A stretch of 64,000 nt of DNA from Hordeum vulgare subsp. vulgare (lineage: Eukaryota; Streptophyta; Magnoliopsida; Poales; Poaceae), in contig NC_058521.1 in assembly GCF_904849725.1 (NCBI RefSeq), forward strand, positions 560,562,176-560,626,175. The letters run 5' to 3'. Positions 30,744-43,089 of this stretch are shown in pieces. Below the pieces are notes generated by a model, which had not been told where the DNA came from, made no database searches, and was given only the letters and a program-made list of their open reading frames with translations. The translations under genes were made by a program, and so were the position numbers. The stretch's first letter is position 1. Each line of letters begins with the position of its first letter.

Positions 30744-33700
30744 TGTCACATCCCTAACACCTTAAGCAAGTTAGCTTTGTGCTCATGTTTTCTTTGCATT
30801 GCATCTAGGAAATTTTCAACAAGAATAAAGTAAGTGGTGAAGGAAAACTCAAAACCCTAGCCACTTCTTAAAATAAAGGAAATTTCAAACTAGTTAAAAT
30901 CAATGAACCCAAAATGGCCTCAAGAAAAGTTCAACTTTTCTGATAATTCTTGGAAACAAATAAGCAATAAAGGAAACCATTTATTTTATACTCTTGGCAT
31001 TTTAAATAAATGCAACAGCTACTGGTTTCAAGTTTTAAATTTGAAATCAGAAACTTTAAGCTTTCAAAAATGTTGAAAACTTTAGGAATGGTTGGAAATA
31101 TTCCAACCAATATTCTGGGGTGTTCAACATAGTTTTTACAAACTATTTGGGAGCTGAAATAAATAGTAAATCAATGAAATAGCAAAACAGAAACAAAACA
31201 GAAAAAAGAGAAAAGAACTACCTGTCGCTCACCTCAGCCCGGCCCAGTAGCGCTGTCGTCTTCCTCCTCGCGAGTAGGAGCAGGAGGTGGCCGCCGCGTC
31301 GCCGCGCGCCTCCACGCACCTCCCTGCTTGCTTGGCCGCCGCTTCGCGCTGGCAAGCACGGGGATAACCTCCCCGAGCTCGTAGCTATCCATTCCCGTGC
31401 TCATTCTTCCCCCTCTCCTCTCGGTTCTCCCGATCCCCTCTGCCGCCATTGACAGGAGCTCGAGCTCGAGCTGCCCGTGCCCCTAGCCATAGGATCTTCC
31501 TTCTGAGTGTGCCGTTAGCTCCGCCTCGACGAGCTGGTCCTCCCTGCAGAAGCCGAAGCCTCCCCGAGCCCTGCAACGCCTACGGCATCGTCGATCCCCT
31601 CCTCTAGGCCTAGTTCCATCGGAGCCCGACGAGGACCGTCGCTGCAGCTCATCGACGGTAGCCCTCCGATGAAGGGTTGGTCCGTCTGAGGTCACCAGCA
31701 GCCTCAGGACATCATGTAGATGCTTTAGGAGCCCAGCCCCGCGCGTTTTGACCATGTAATCGATGGCTTCGACGATGGCCGAACTTGGTCGCCGCCAAGC
31801 TCGTCGCCGGCGTTGATTCCGGCCACCCCAGCCCCTGGGGTTTGTCCCATCTTGCGCGCCGTCGAGTGGCCATTCTCCCCGTGGTCTCTGCCGTGAGTTT
31901 GGCCGTCGGAGGTGAGTTTCCGATGCCCTCCACCGTACTGGTGGTTGCCGGAGGCTCCCCGCCGGCGAGGACGACCTCGCCGCCGGTGGATCTCAGCTGG
32001 CCTGAGCCACTAACGTGTGGGGCCAGCCTCTGGATAATCTGGAATAGTAAAAATAAAACCAAATAAGTTAATAAGTCACTGACATGTGGGTCCAGTGAGA
32101 TTAATTAGCTAGTTAAGATTAATTCTAATCTAAACTGACCAGAGTCACTGACCAGTGGGTCCCACTGGTCAGGTTTGACTTTCAACGGCCAGTTGGACCT
32201 GCTGATGTCATGCTGATGCAATAAAGAGTTTTCTGATTTAAAAGAATTCCAGAAAAATGTTAAAACTTCTAAAAATCATAGAAATTAATCTGTAACTCCA
32301 ATGAAAATAATTTATATATGAAAAAGTATCAGAAAAATTCAAGGAATCTGAATATATCATTTTCAAACATGTTTGAAAATGTTACAGAACCCAAACATGT
32401 AGATTAATGAATAAGTTAATTCTTATAAATACTTTGTAGATGGAATTTGGAAAATATTTAAATTTCACTATAAATGACATGATCAAACACTGTCCTAACT
32501 AAAAACCAGCAACCTAACATGTCATCTCATGCATGTTAAAAGCAAGTTGATCTAAGCATCAGGTCGAATCAATTAAAATGGTATCCGAGAATACCTCGTT
32601 TGAAGTGATATTTGAATTTGATTCAAATCAACTTCAAACCTAATACATGTTAGCTATAATAGTATATCACCTTGCATCCTCATGCCATGCTCATGCATCA
32701 TCTTGATTGCATATGTTTGATATTGATTGTTGTCATTCCTTTCGGTAGGCTCCGCTCCCCCGAATTCCACCGAATATCCGTCTGACGGATATTGTCACTC
32801 CTCTGAGCAACAAGGCAAGCAACCATTTTTTATCATCCCGATAAATCCCATGTTCTTGCTCTTGCACTTACTTATTGCATTAGGATCAAATGCTTCAAAT
32901 GCTTTTGCCACATTAGTTGAACCCACTTCCTTTTCATGACCTATCCTTGTCACAGTAAATAGCTGAACCTTGCAACCTAGCATACCTGGTAGTTGCTTGA
33001 GCCATGATATGCCTTATCCTGCTATGCATGCTATGCTTAGAGTTGTGTATGGTCTGTCATCTGGGAGATGAACAGAATTGTGAGAATGTGTTCGGTAAGC
33101 AAAGGTTGTGTGTTGAACCTGATTTGGTAAAGGTACCGGTGAAAGGCTGTGTAGGAGTACATGGCGGGTTGTTTCATTGGAACCGTACTTAGGATCTGAG
33201 TTCCGTGTATGTAATCCAAGACTAGATACTACCACACGTTGGGATACTTAATTGACCCTCTCGACTTATTAATCGCTTAGTACTCGGTCCAGGAGTTGCA
33301 AGTAGTTTGTGGTGTTTATAGTCATGCTGGAGGCCGTGCATAGCGATGACCTGAGAGGTGGGCTGTGATGCGGTAGGCAGTGGCACGGTGTACCAAGTGG
33401 CACCCGGATGGTGGGCTTGGGAACCCTGCGCACATCGTTTGGGGCCGTGGCGGAAACCTCGGCCGGACTTCCGTGCGGGTTACCCTCAGATAGGCGATAG
33501 ACCTCGACTAGGTACTAATGTGGTTAACGGTTGTGGCCGACTCCCTCGCTGGGCTTCCGCTTCAAGGTTGCCGAGGTGCATGACGTGCACATGGCGATAA
33601 GTGGCGAGAGCGTGTGTGACGAAGTACACCCCTGCAGGGTTATGATCTATTCGAATAGCCGCGTCCGCGGACATGGACTACTTGGAGACATATGTTGTTC

Positions 33701-34282
33701 GTAGATAACTTCAATGGCTACTCATAAAATTGTCAAGATAAGCGTGAGTGTCGTGGACGGCATTACCGTATGGAGACGGAATGATTCCACGATGGAGTAT
33801 TGTTGTGGTGTTAGTGGACTCGTGTGCGAGAAATCAAGTTGTCAAAATTATTTAAAAATGCCAGTTGTCTAGCCACGAGTCAAATGCTGGCGTTCCGCAT
33901 GAAACCCCACAATACCTTATTGATACATTGCATGAGTAGATAGTTATCCTAAAGTCTTGCTGAGTACCTCCGTACTCATGTTTGCTTAATAAATGTTGCA
34001 GAGGTTGCTAATGACCCTAATGGAGGGTTCTTCATAGACATCGACGACGACGAGTAGCTGGTGTCCCAGCTACGATCTGGCCCTAGGTTGGGTATGTAGT
34101 ATAGTCAGGCTATGTGCCTTCTAGTTTCACCTGTCTGTACTCAGACAGTTTTAAACACTTCCACTGGCTTGTAACTGAATGACTGCTATTATGGGTCTTG
34201 AGACCCTTACTGTGTAATATTATGTGTGTGGCTCTTCTGAGCCTCTTATATAAAGCTTGTATGTTTATGGTTATGTTGTGAT
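30744..34282 (+). mobile_element. Large gypsy LTR (Tekay/Del-like), 3' end lost
   Basis: The segment starts TGTCACATCCCTAACACC, a typical long-LTR gypsy start. It contains a GC-rich block (about 31230-32010), and near its end the perfect hairpin TGAGTACCTCCGTACTCA (33961-33978), followed by TGTTGCAGAGGTTGC and an acidic ATCGACGACGACGAGTAG stretch, as seen in LTRs of Tekay-type elements. It is cut at 34282 by the Angela insertion, and the remainder does not reappear on the other side. No pol is visible, so it is a partial LTR. Family unnamed. Confidence 0.6.
33961..33978. promoter_or_regulatory. GAGTAC-CTCC-GTACTC hairpin in large LTR
   Basis: A perfect 7-bp stem TGAGTAC/GTACTCA surrounds a CTCC loop. 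Similar hairpins lie near the transcript end in long gypsy LTRs of grasses. Its role in termination or RNA structure is inferred. Confidence 0.6.
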
Positions 34283-37200
34283 TGTTGGAAATATGCCCTA
34301 GAGGCAATAATAATATGGTTATTATCATATTTCCTTGTTCATGATAATCGTCTATTGTTCATGCTATAATTGTATTAATAGGAAACAGTAATACATGTGT
34401 GAATAAATAGATCACAATGTGTCCCTAGCAAGCCTCTAGTTGGCTAGCTCGTTAGTCAATAGATGATCATGGTTTCCTGATCATGGGCATTAGATGTCAT
34501 TGATAACGGGATCACATCATTGGGAGAATGATGTGATGGACAATACCCAATCCTAAGCCTAGCACTAGATCGTATTGTTCGTATGCTAATGCTTTTCTAA
34601 TGTCAAGTATCTTTTCCTTCGACCATGAGATTGTGCAACTCCCGGATACCGTAGGAGTGCTTTGGGTGTATCAAACGTCACAACGTAACTGGGTGACTAT
34701 AAAGGTGAACTACGGGTACCTCCGAAAGTGTCTGTTGGGTTGCTACGAATCGAGATCGGGATTTTGTTGGGGAACGTCGCATGGGACACAAAAAATTTCC
34801 TACGCGCACGAAGACCTATCATGGTGATGTCCATCTACGAGAGGGAATGAGTGATCTACGTACCCTTGTAGACCGTACAGCAGAAGTGTTAGTGAACGCG
34901 GTTGATGTAGTGGAACGTCCTCACGTCCCTCGATCCGCCCCGCGAACTATCCCACGATCAGTCCCACGATCTAGTGCCGAACGGACGGCACCTCCACGTT
35001 CAGCACACGTACAGCTCGACGATGATCTCGGCCTTCTTGATCCAGCAAGAGAGACGGAGAGGTAGAAGAGTTCTCCGGCAGCGTGACGGCGCTCCGGAGG
35101 TTGGTGATGATCTCGTCTCAGCAGGGCTCCGCCCGAGCTCCGCAGAAACGCGATCTAGAGGAAAAACCGTGGAGGTATGTGGTCGGGCTGCCGTGGAAAA
35201 GTCGTCTCAAATCAGCCCAAAAACCTCCGTATATATAGGTGGGAGAGGGGGGACCTTGCCTTGGGGCTCAAGGAGCCCCAAGGGGGTCGGCCGAGCCAAA
35301 AGGGGGGAAGGACTCCCCCCCAAACCGAGTCCTACTTGGTTTGGTGGGTGGAGTCCTTCTTTCCTTTCCCACCTCCTCCTTTTTTTCGCTTTTATTTTTC
35401 TTCCAATGCGCATAGAGCCCTTTTGGGCTGTCCCACCAGCCCACTAAGGGCTGGTGCGCCACCCTCAAGGCCTATGGGCTTCCCCGGGGTGGGTTGCCCC
35501 CCCGGTGAACTCCCGGAACCCATTCGTCATTCCCGGTACATTCCCGGTAACTCCGAAAACCTTCCCGTAATCAAATGAGGTCATCCTATATATCAATCTT
35601 CGTTTTCGGACCATTCCGGAAACCCTCGTGACGTCCGTGATCTCATCCGGGACTCTGAACAACATTCGGTAACCAACCATATAACTCAAATACGCATAAA
35701 ACAACGTCGAACCTTAAGTGTGCAGACCCTGCGGGTTCGAGAACTATGTAGACATGACCCGAGAGACTCCTCGGTCAATATCCAATAGCGGGACCTGGAT
35801 GCCCATATTGGATCCTACATATTCTACGAAGATCTTATCGTTTGAACCTCAGTGCCAAGGATTCGTATAATCCCGTATGTCATTCCCTTTGTCCTTCGGT
35901 ATGTTACTTGCCCGAGATTCGATCGTCAGTATCCGCATACCTATTTCAATCTCGTTTACCGGCAAGTCCGTTTACTCGTTCCGTAATACAACATCCCGCA
36001 ACTTACACTAAGTTACATTGCTTGCAAGGCTTGTGTCTGATGTTGTATTACCGAGTGGGCCCCGAGATACCTCTCCGTCACACGGAGTGACTAATCCCAG
36101 TCTAGATCCATACTAACTCAACAAACACCTTCGGAGATACTTGTAGAGCATCTTTATAGTCACCCAGTTACGTTGCGACGTTTGATACACACAAAGTATT
36201 CCTCCGGTGTTAGTGAGTTATATGATCTCATGGTCATAGGAACAAATACTTGACACGCAGAAAAACAGTAGCAACAAAATGACATGATCAACCTGCTACG
36301 TCTATTAGTTTGGGTCTAGTCTATCACGTGATTCTCCTAATGACGTGATCCAGTTATCAAGCAACAACACCTTGTTCATAATCAGAAGACACTGACTATC
36401 TTTGATCAACTGGCTAGCCAACTAGAGGCTTGATAGGGACAGTATTTTGTCTATGTATCCACACATGTAAATGAGTCTTCATTCAATACAATTATAGCAT
36501 GGATAATAAACGATTATCTTGATACAGGAATTATAATAATAACTATATTTATTATTGCCTCTAGGGCATAATTCCAACAGATTTGTCACTCCGTGTGACG
36601 GAGAGGTATCTCTCGGCCCACTCGGTAGAACATCATCATGAGCTCAATGTGACTAAGGAGTTAGTCACACGATGACGTGCTATGGAACGAGTAAAGAGAC
36701 TTACCGGTAATGAGATTGAACAAGGTATAGGTATACCGACGATCGAATCTCGGGCAAGTTCTATACCGACAGACAAAGGGAATCGTATACGGGATTGATT
36801 GAATCCTTGACATCGTGGTTCATCCGATGAGATCATCATGGAGCAAGTGGGAGCCACCATGGGTATCCAGACCCCGCGGATGGTTATTGGCCAGAGAGGT
36901 GTCTCTGTCACGTCTGCCTGTCTCCCGAACCCGTAGGGTCTACACACTTAAGGTTCGATGACGCTAGGGTTATAGGGAATTATTATACTAGGTTACCGAA
37001 AGTTTTTCGGAGTCCCGGATGAGATCCCGGACGTCACGAGGAGCTCCGGAATGGTCCGGAGGTAAAGACTGATATATAGGACGGATGGTTTTGGACACCG
37101 GAAGTGTTTCGGGCGTCACCGGTAATGTACCGGGACCACCGGGACCACCGGAGGTGGCCCCGGGGGACCACCGAAGGGGGGCAACGACCCTGGGAGGTAA

Positions 37201-37865
37201 GGTGGGCCAAGTGGGGGTGGGAACCAGCCCCTAGGTGGGCTGGTGCGCTTCCCCACTCAGCCCATTGCGCAAGGGAGAGAAAAGGGGGGGGGGCAAACCC
37301 TAAGCGAGGTGGGCCTAAGGCCCACCAGTTGGTGCGCCACCCCCTCCTCCCCCTTCTGGCCGCCGCACCCCCCATCTGGGCGGGCTGCCGCACCCCCTAG
37401 GTTGGGAACCCTAGGGGTGGCACCCCCTCTCCCCTCCCCCTATATATAGTGGGCACTTTTGGCCATTGAGAGATAGACTTTTCCCTCTCCCTCGGCGCAA
37501 CCCTGCTCTTCTTCCTCCTCTCTGTCGGTGCTTGGCGAAGCCCTTCCGGGAGACCTTGTCTCTGCATCGACACCACGCCGTCGTGCTGCTGGAGTTCTTC
37601 CCCAACCTCTCCGTCCTCCTTGCTGGATCAAGGTGCGGGAGACGCCACCGGGCTGCACGTGTGTTGAACACGGAGGTGTCGTAGTTCGGCACTAGATCGG
37701 AATCGCTGCGAGTACGACTCCATCAACCGCGTTCTAGCAACGCTTCCGCTTAGCGATCTTCAAAGGTATGAAGATGCTCTTACCCCTCTCTCGTTGCTGG
37801 TCTCTCCATAGGAAGATCTGAATAAGCGTAGGAAAATTTTGAATTTATGCTACGTTACCCCAACA
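34283..37865 (+). repeat. 5' LTR of left Angela (interrupted)
   Basis: The LTR occupies 34283-34764 and 36585-37865, about 1763 bp without the nested solo LTR and one copy of its target duplication. The TATA box TATATATA is at 37441-37448, followed by the transcript leader. Confidence 0.9.
34765..36579 (-). mobile_element. BARE1/WIS-type solo LTR nested in the Angela 5' LTR
   Basis: A 1815-bp LTR in reverse orientation (minus-strand start TGTTGGAATTATGCCCTAG, plus-strand start TGTTGGGGAACGTCGCATGG) has a perfect 5-bp target duplication GATTT (34760-34764 and 36580-36584). The minus-strand TATA region is TATATATAC near 35229-35237. No internal sequence is present. It is more diverged from the Angela LTRs here than they are from each other, fitting a sister family. 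Confidence 0.9.
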
Positions 37866-37866
37866 G

Positions 37867-37883
37867 TGGCATCCGAGCCAGGT
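37867..37883 (+). promoter_or_regulatory. Primer binding site of left Angela
   Basis: TGGCATCCGAGCCAGG, one base after the LTR, is the tRNA-iMet site (canonical TGGTATCAGAGC) with two changes. The same two changes occur in the right Angela copy, so they are ancestral to this subfamily. Confidence 0.85.
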
Positions 37884-39136
37884 TTTCTATGCGTAGATTC
37901 TATGCACGAGTAGAACACAAAAGTTGTGGGCGATGATTTGTCAATTTGCTTGCCGGTACTAGTCTTATTCTTTTCCGGCGGTATTGTGGGATGAAGCGGC
38001 CCGGACCGACTTTACACGTACGCTTACGTGAGACTGGTTCCACCGACAGACATGCACACCGTGCATAAAGGTGGCTAGCGGGTGTCTGTCTCTCCTACTC
38101 TAGTCGGATTGGATTTGATGAAAAGGGTCCTTATGAAGGGTAAATAGCTTTGGCATATCATCATTGTGGCTGTCACGTAGGTAAGAAGGCGTTCTTGCTA
38201 GAAACCCAAATCAGCCACGTAAAACTTGCAACAACAATTAGAGGACGTCTAACTTGTTTTTGCAGGGTTTGACATGTGACGTGATATGGCCAAAGTTGTG
38301 ATGTTGCATGTATGATGTATGAGATGATCATGTTATTGTAATAGGTTTCACGACTTGCATGTCGATGAGTATGACAACCGGCAGGAGCCATAGGAGTTGT
38401 CTTAATTTATTGTATGAGATGCAACGCCATGTGCTTACTACTTTTACTTCATTGCTAACGGTTAGCTATAGTAGTAGTGATAGTAGTAGTTGGCGTGACG
38501 ACCTCACGGAGACACGATGATGGAGATCATGATGATGAAGATCATGGTGTCACGCCGGTGACGATGATGATCATGCGATGCCTGAAGATGGAGATCGAAA
38601 GAGCAAAGATGATAATGGTCGTATCATGTCACTATATGATTGCATTGTGATGTTTATCATGTTTTACATCTTATTGCTTAGAACGACGGTAGCATAATAA
38701 GATGATCCCTCTTAAAATTTCGAGAACGTATTCCCCTAAGTGTGCACCGTTGCGAAGGTTCGTTGTCTCGAAGTACCACGTGATGATCGGGTGTGATAGA
38801 TTCTAACGTTCGCATACAACGGGTGTAAGCCAGATTTACACACGTGAAACACCTAGGTTGACTCGACGAGCTTAGCATATACAGACATGACCTCGAATAC
38901 AATAGACCGAAAGGTCGAACATGAGTCATATGGTTGAATACGATTAGCATGGAGTTGCTCACCATGGTGACTAGTCCGTCTCACGTGATGATCGGACACA
39001 GGTTAGTCAACATGGATCATGTGTCACTTAGATGACTAGAGGGATGTCGATTTAAGTGGGAGTTCATACTTAATTTGATTAAATGAACTTAATTGTCATG
39101 AACTTAGTCTAAAAGTTGTCTTTACAAATATTGTAG
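37884..39136 (+). other. Angela untranslated leader
   Basis: About 1.25 kb between primer binding site and gag ATG, without long ORFs. It has GAT/AGT trinucleotide-like stretches (38460-38590), and the packaging/dimerisation signals known for BARE1 would be expected here. No other feature is seen. The mirrored leader of the right copy is 50270-51498. Confidence 0.7.
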
Positions 39137-42100
39137 ATGTCCAACGTCAACCTCAATTTCAACGCATTCCTAGAGAAAAACAAGCTGAAAGATGATGGTA
39201 GCAACTATGTGGACTGGGTTCGCAATTTGAAGCTCATCCTTGAAGCAGCTAAAAAGGCTTATGTCCTTGATGCGCCGCTAGGTGACCCTCCCGCTCCCGC
39301 AGCAGCCCAGGACATTCTGAACGTCTGGCAAACGCGAAGTGATGACTACTCTCTGGTTAGGTGTGGCATGTTATACAGTTTAGAAACGGGGCTCCAAAGG
39401 CGTTTTGAGCAACACAGGGCATATGAGATGTTCCAGGAGCTAAAGCTAGTTTTTCAAGCTCATGCCCGTGTCGAGAGATATGAAGTCTCCGACAAGTTCT
39501 TTAGCTGTAAGATGGAGGATAACAGTTCTGTCAGTGAGCTCATACTCAAAATGTGTGGGTTACACGGTCGTCTGACTTCACTTGGAGTCGAACTTCCGGA
39601 TGATGCTATAATTGACAGAATCCTCTAGTCTCTCCCACCAAGCTACAAAGGCTTTGTGCTTAACTACAACATGCAAGGGATGGAGAAGACCATTCCCGAG
39701 TTGTACTCGATGCTCAAGTCTGCAGAAGTAGAAATCAAGAAAGAGCATCAAGTGTTGATGGTCAACAAGACCACTAGTTTCAAGAAAGGCAAGGGTAAGA
39801 AGAACTTCAAGAAAGACGGCAAAGCTGTTGCCGCGCCCGGTAAGCCAGATGCAGGGAAGAAGAAAAAGAATGGACCCAAGACTGAGACTGAGTGCTTTTA
39901 TTGCAAGGGAAAAGGTCATTGGAAGCGGAACTGCCCCAAATACTTAGCAGACAAGAAGGCCGGCAACGTTAAAGGTATATGTGATATACATGTTATTGAT
40001 GTGTACCTTACAAGCGCTCGTAGTAGCTCCTGGGTATTTGATACCGGTGCTGTTGCTCACATTTGCAACTCTAAGCAGGAACTGCGGAATAAGCGGAGAC
40101 TGGCCAAGGACGAGGTGACGATGCGCGTCGGGAATGGTTTCAAAGGTCGATGTGATCACCGTCGGCACGCTACCTCTACGTCTACCATCGGGATTAGTTT
40201 TAAACCTTAATAATTGTTATTTAGTACCAGCTTTAAGCATGAACATTGTATCAGGGTCTTGCTTAATGCGAGACGGCTACTCATTTAAGTCAGAGAATAA
40301 TGGTTGTTCTATTTATATGAGTGATATGTTTTATGGTCATGCTCCGCTGGTGAATGGTTTATTCTTGATGAATCTCGATCGTGATGTTACACATATTCAT
40401 AGTGTGAGTACCAAAAGATGTAAAGTTGATAATGACAGTCCCACATACTTGTGGCACTGCCGCCTTGGTCATATCGACGTTAAGCGCATGAAGAAGCTCC
40501 ATATTGATGGACTATTAGAGTCTCTTGGCTTTGAATCATTTGACACTTGCGAACCGTGCCTCATGGGCAAGATGACTAAGACTCCATTCTCAGGAATAAT
40601 GGAGAGAGCAACCGACTTATTGGAAATAATACATACTGATGTGTGTGGTCCAATGAACGTTGAAGCTCGCGGTGGTTATCGTTATGTTCTCACTCTCATC
40701 GATGATTTGAGTAGGTATGGGTATATCTACTTGATGAAGCACAAATCTGAGACATTTGAAAAGTTCAAGGAATTTTAGAGTGAGGTTGAGAATCAACGTG
40801 ACAGAAAAATTAAATGTCTACGATCTGATCGTGGAGGAGAATATTTGAGTCACGAGTTTGGCACACACCTAAGGAAGTGTGGAATCGTTTCACAACTGAC
40901 GCCGCCTGGCACACCGCAACGCAACGGAGTGTCTGAACGTCGTAATCGCACTTTATTAGATATGGTACGATCTATGATGTCTCTTACCGACTTACCGCTA
41001 TCATTTTGGGGATACGCATTAGAAACTGCAGCATTCACTTTAAATAGGGCACCGTCTAAATCCATTGAGACGACACCGTATGAATTATGGTTTGGCAAGA
41101 AACCTAAGTTGTCGTTTCTTAAAGTTTGGGGCTGCGATGCTTATGTGAAGAAACTTCAACCAGAAAAGCTCGAACCCAAAGCGGAGAAATGCGTATTCAT
41201 AGGATACCCTAAGGAAACTATTGGGTATACCTTCTATCTTAGATCCGAAGGTAAAACCTTTGTTGCCAAGAACGGATCCTTTCTAGAGAAAGAATTTCTC
41301 CCGAAAGAAGTAACTGGGAGGAAGGTAGAACATGATGAGGTAATTACACCCCCTCTCGAACAAGATAGTAGCGCAGCGCGGGAAGTTGTTCATGTGGCGC
41401 CTACACCGACTGAAGAGGAAGTTAATGATGATGATCATGAAGCTTCGGATCAAGTTACTACTGAACCGCGAAGGTCCACAAGGGCACGCTCCGCACCAGA
41501 GTGGTACGGCAACCCTGTGATGGAAATCATGTTGTTAGACAAAGGTGAACCTTCGAACTATGAAGAAGCGATGGCGGGCCCGGATTCCAACAAATGGCTT
41601 GAGGCCATGAAATCCGAGATAGGATCCATGTATGAGAACAAAGTATGGACTTTGGTGGACATGCCCGATGACCGGCGAGCCATAGAAAATAAATGGATCT
41701 TCAAGAAGAAGACTGATGCAAACGGTAATGTAACCGTTTACAAAGCTTGACTTGTCGCAAAGGGTTTTCGACAAATTCAAGCAGTTGACTACGAAGAGAC
41801 TTTCTCTCCCGTAGCGAAGCTGAAATCAGTCCGAATCATCTTAGCAATTGCCGCCTTTTATGATTATGAAATTTGGCAAATGGACGTCAAAACAGCGTTC
41901 CTTAACGGGAACCTTAAGGAAGAGTTGTATATGATGCAACCAGAAGGTTTTCTCGACCCTAAGGGTGCTAACAAAGTGTGCAAGCTCCAGCGCTCCATCT
42001 ATGGGCTGGTGCAAGCATCTCGGTGTTGGAACATTCGCTTTAATGAGGTGATTAAAGCGTTTGGGTTCATACAGGTTTACGGAGAAGCCTTTTTGTACAA

Positions 42101-43057
42101 GAAAGTGAGTGGGAGCTCTGTAGCTTTCCTCATACTGTATGTAGATGACATATTATTGATGGGGAATAATATAGAGATGTTGGAGAGCATAAAAGCCTAT
42201 TTGAACAAGAGTTTTTCAATGAAGGACCTTGGAGAAGCTGCATACATATTAGGCATCAAGATCTATAGAGATAGATCGAGACGCCTCATAGGTCTTTCGC
42301 AAAGTACATACCTTGACAAGATATTGAAGAAGTTCAATATGGAAAACTCAAAGAAAGGGTTCTTGCCAGTTTTGCAAGGTATGAGATTGAGTAAGACTCA
42401 GTCGTCGACCACGGCAGCAGATAGAGAGAAGATGAGTTCTGTCCCCTACGCTTCAGTCGTGGGCTCTCTAATGTATGCCATGTTGTGTACCAGACCTGAT
42501 ATAAACCGTGCCATAAGTTTGGCAGGGAGGTACCAAAGTGATCCAGGTATGGAACACTGGACAGCGGTCAAGAATATCCTAAGTACCTGAAAAGGACTAA
42601 GGAACTGTTTCTCGTTTATGGAGGTGACGAAGAGCTCGTCGTAAAGGGTTACGTCGACGCTAGCTTCGACACAGATCCGGATGACTCTAAGTCACATACC
42701 AGATACGTATATGTGTTAAATGGTGGGGCAGTGAGCTTGTGCAGCAGGAAGCAAGAAGTCGTGGCAGCATCTACATGTGAAGCGGAGTACATAGCTGCTT
42801 CAGAAGCGGCTCATGAAGGAATTTGGATGAAGGAGCTCATCACCGACCTTGGAGTGGTTCCAAGCGCGTCGGGTCCAATGACACTCTTCTGTGATAACAC
42901 TGGGGCCATTGCCATTGCCAAGGAGCCCAGGTTTCACCGAAAGACCAAGCACATCAAACGCCGCTACAACTCCATCCAGGACCATGTCCAGAGTGGAGTA
43001 ATAGATATTTGTAAAGTACACCATAATGCTATGGGTGTTCGATACATCACAATGTAA
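39137..43057 (+). pseudogene. Angela gag-pol, left copy (broken)
   Basis: Order: Gag (MSNVNLNFNAFLEKNKLKDD, YEVSDKFFSCKMEDNSS); CCHC knuckle CFYCKGKGHWKRNC; protease VFDTGAVAHIC; integrase zinc finger (HCRLGHIDVKRMKKLH, CEPCLMGKM), TDVCGPM, SDRGGEYLS, NGVSERRNRTLLDM; RT with MDVKTAFLNGNLKEELYMMQ and YVDDILLMG; RNase H with CEAEYIAASEAAHEGIW and CDNTGAIAIA. Lesions include TAG at 39626, a 1-base insertion near 40140, TAG at 40776, a CGA-to-TGA change at 41748, a 1-base insertion near 42580 and a deletion near 43020 relative to the right copy. It would have made a single Gag-Pol polyprotein. Confidence 0.9.
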
Positions 43058-43089
43058 CTAGATTATTGACTCTGGTGCAAGTGGGAGAC

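Noticed and set aside
30476..30757. His/Thr/Pro or Trp/Val-rich open frames
   Set aside because: Produced by GGT/CCA trinucleotide repeats; no conserved protein features.
37034..37400. Open frames in the GC-rich part of Angela LTRs (also at 44020-44386 and 51932-52377)
   Set aside because: The same frames recur in every LTR copy on both strands and reflect LTR base composition only.
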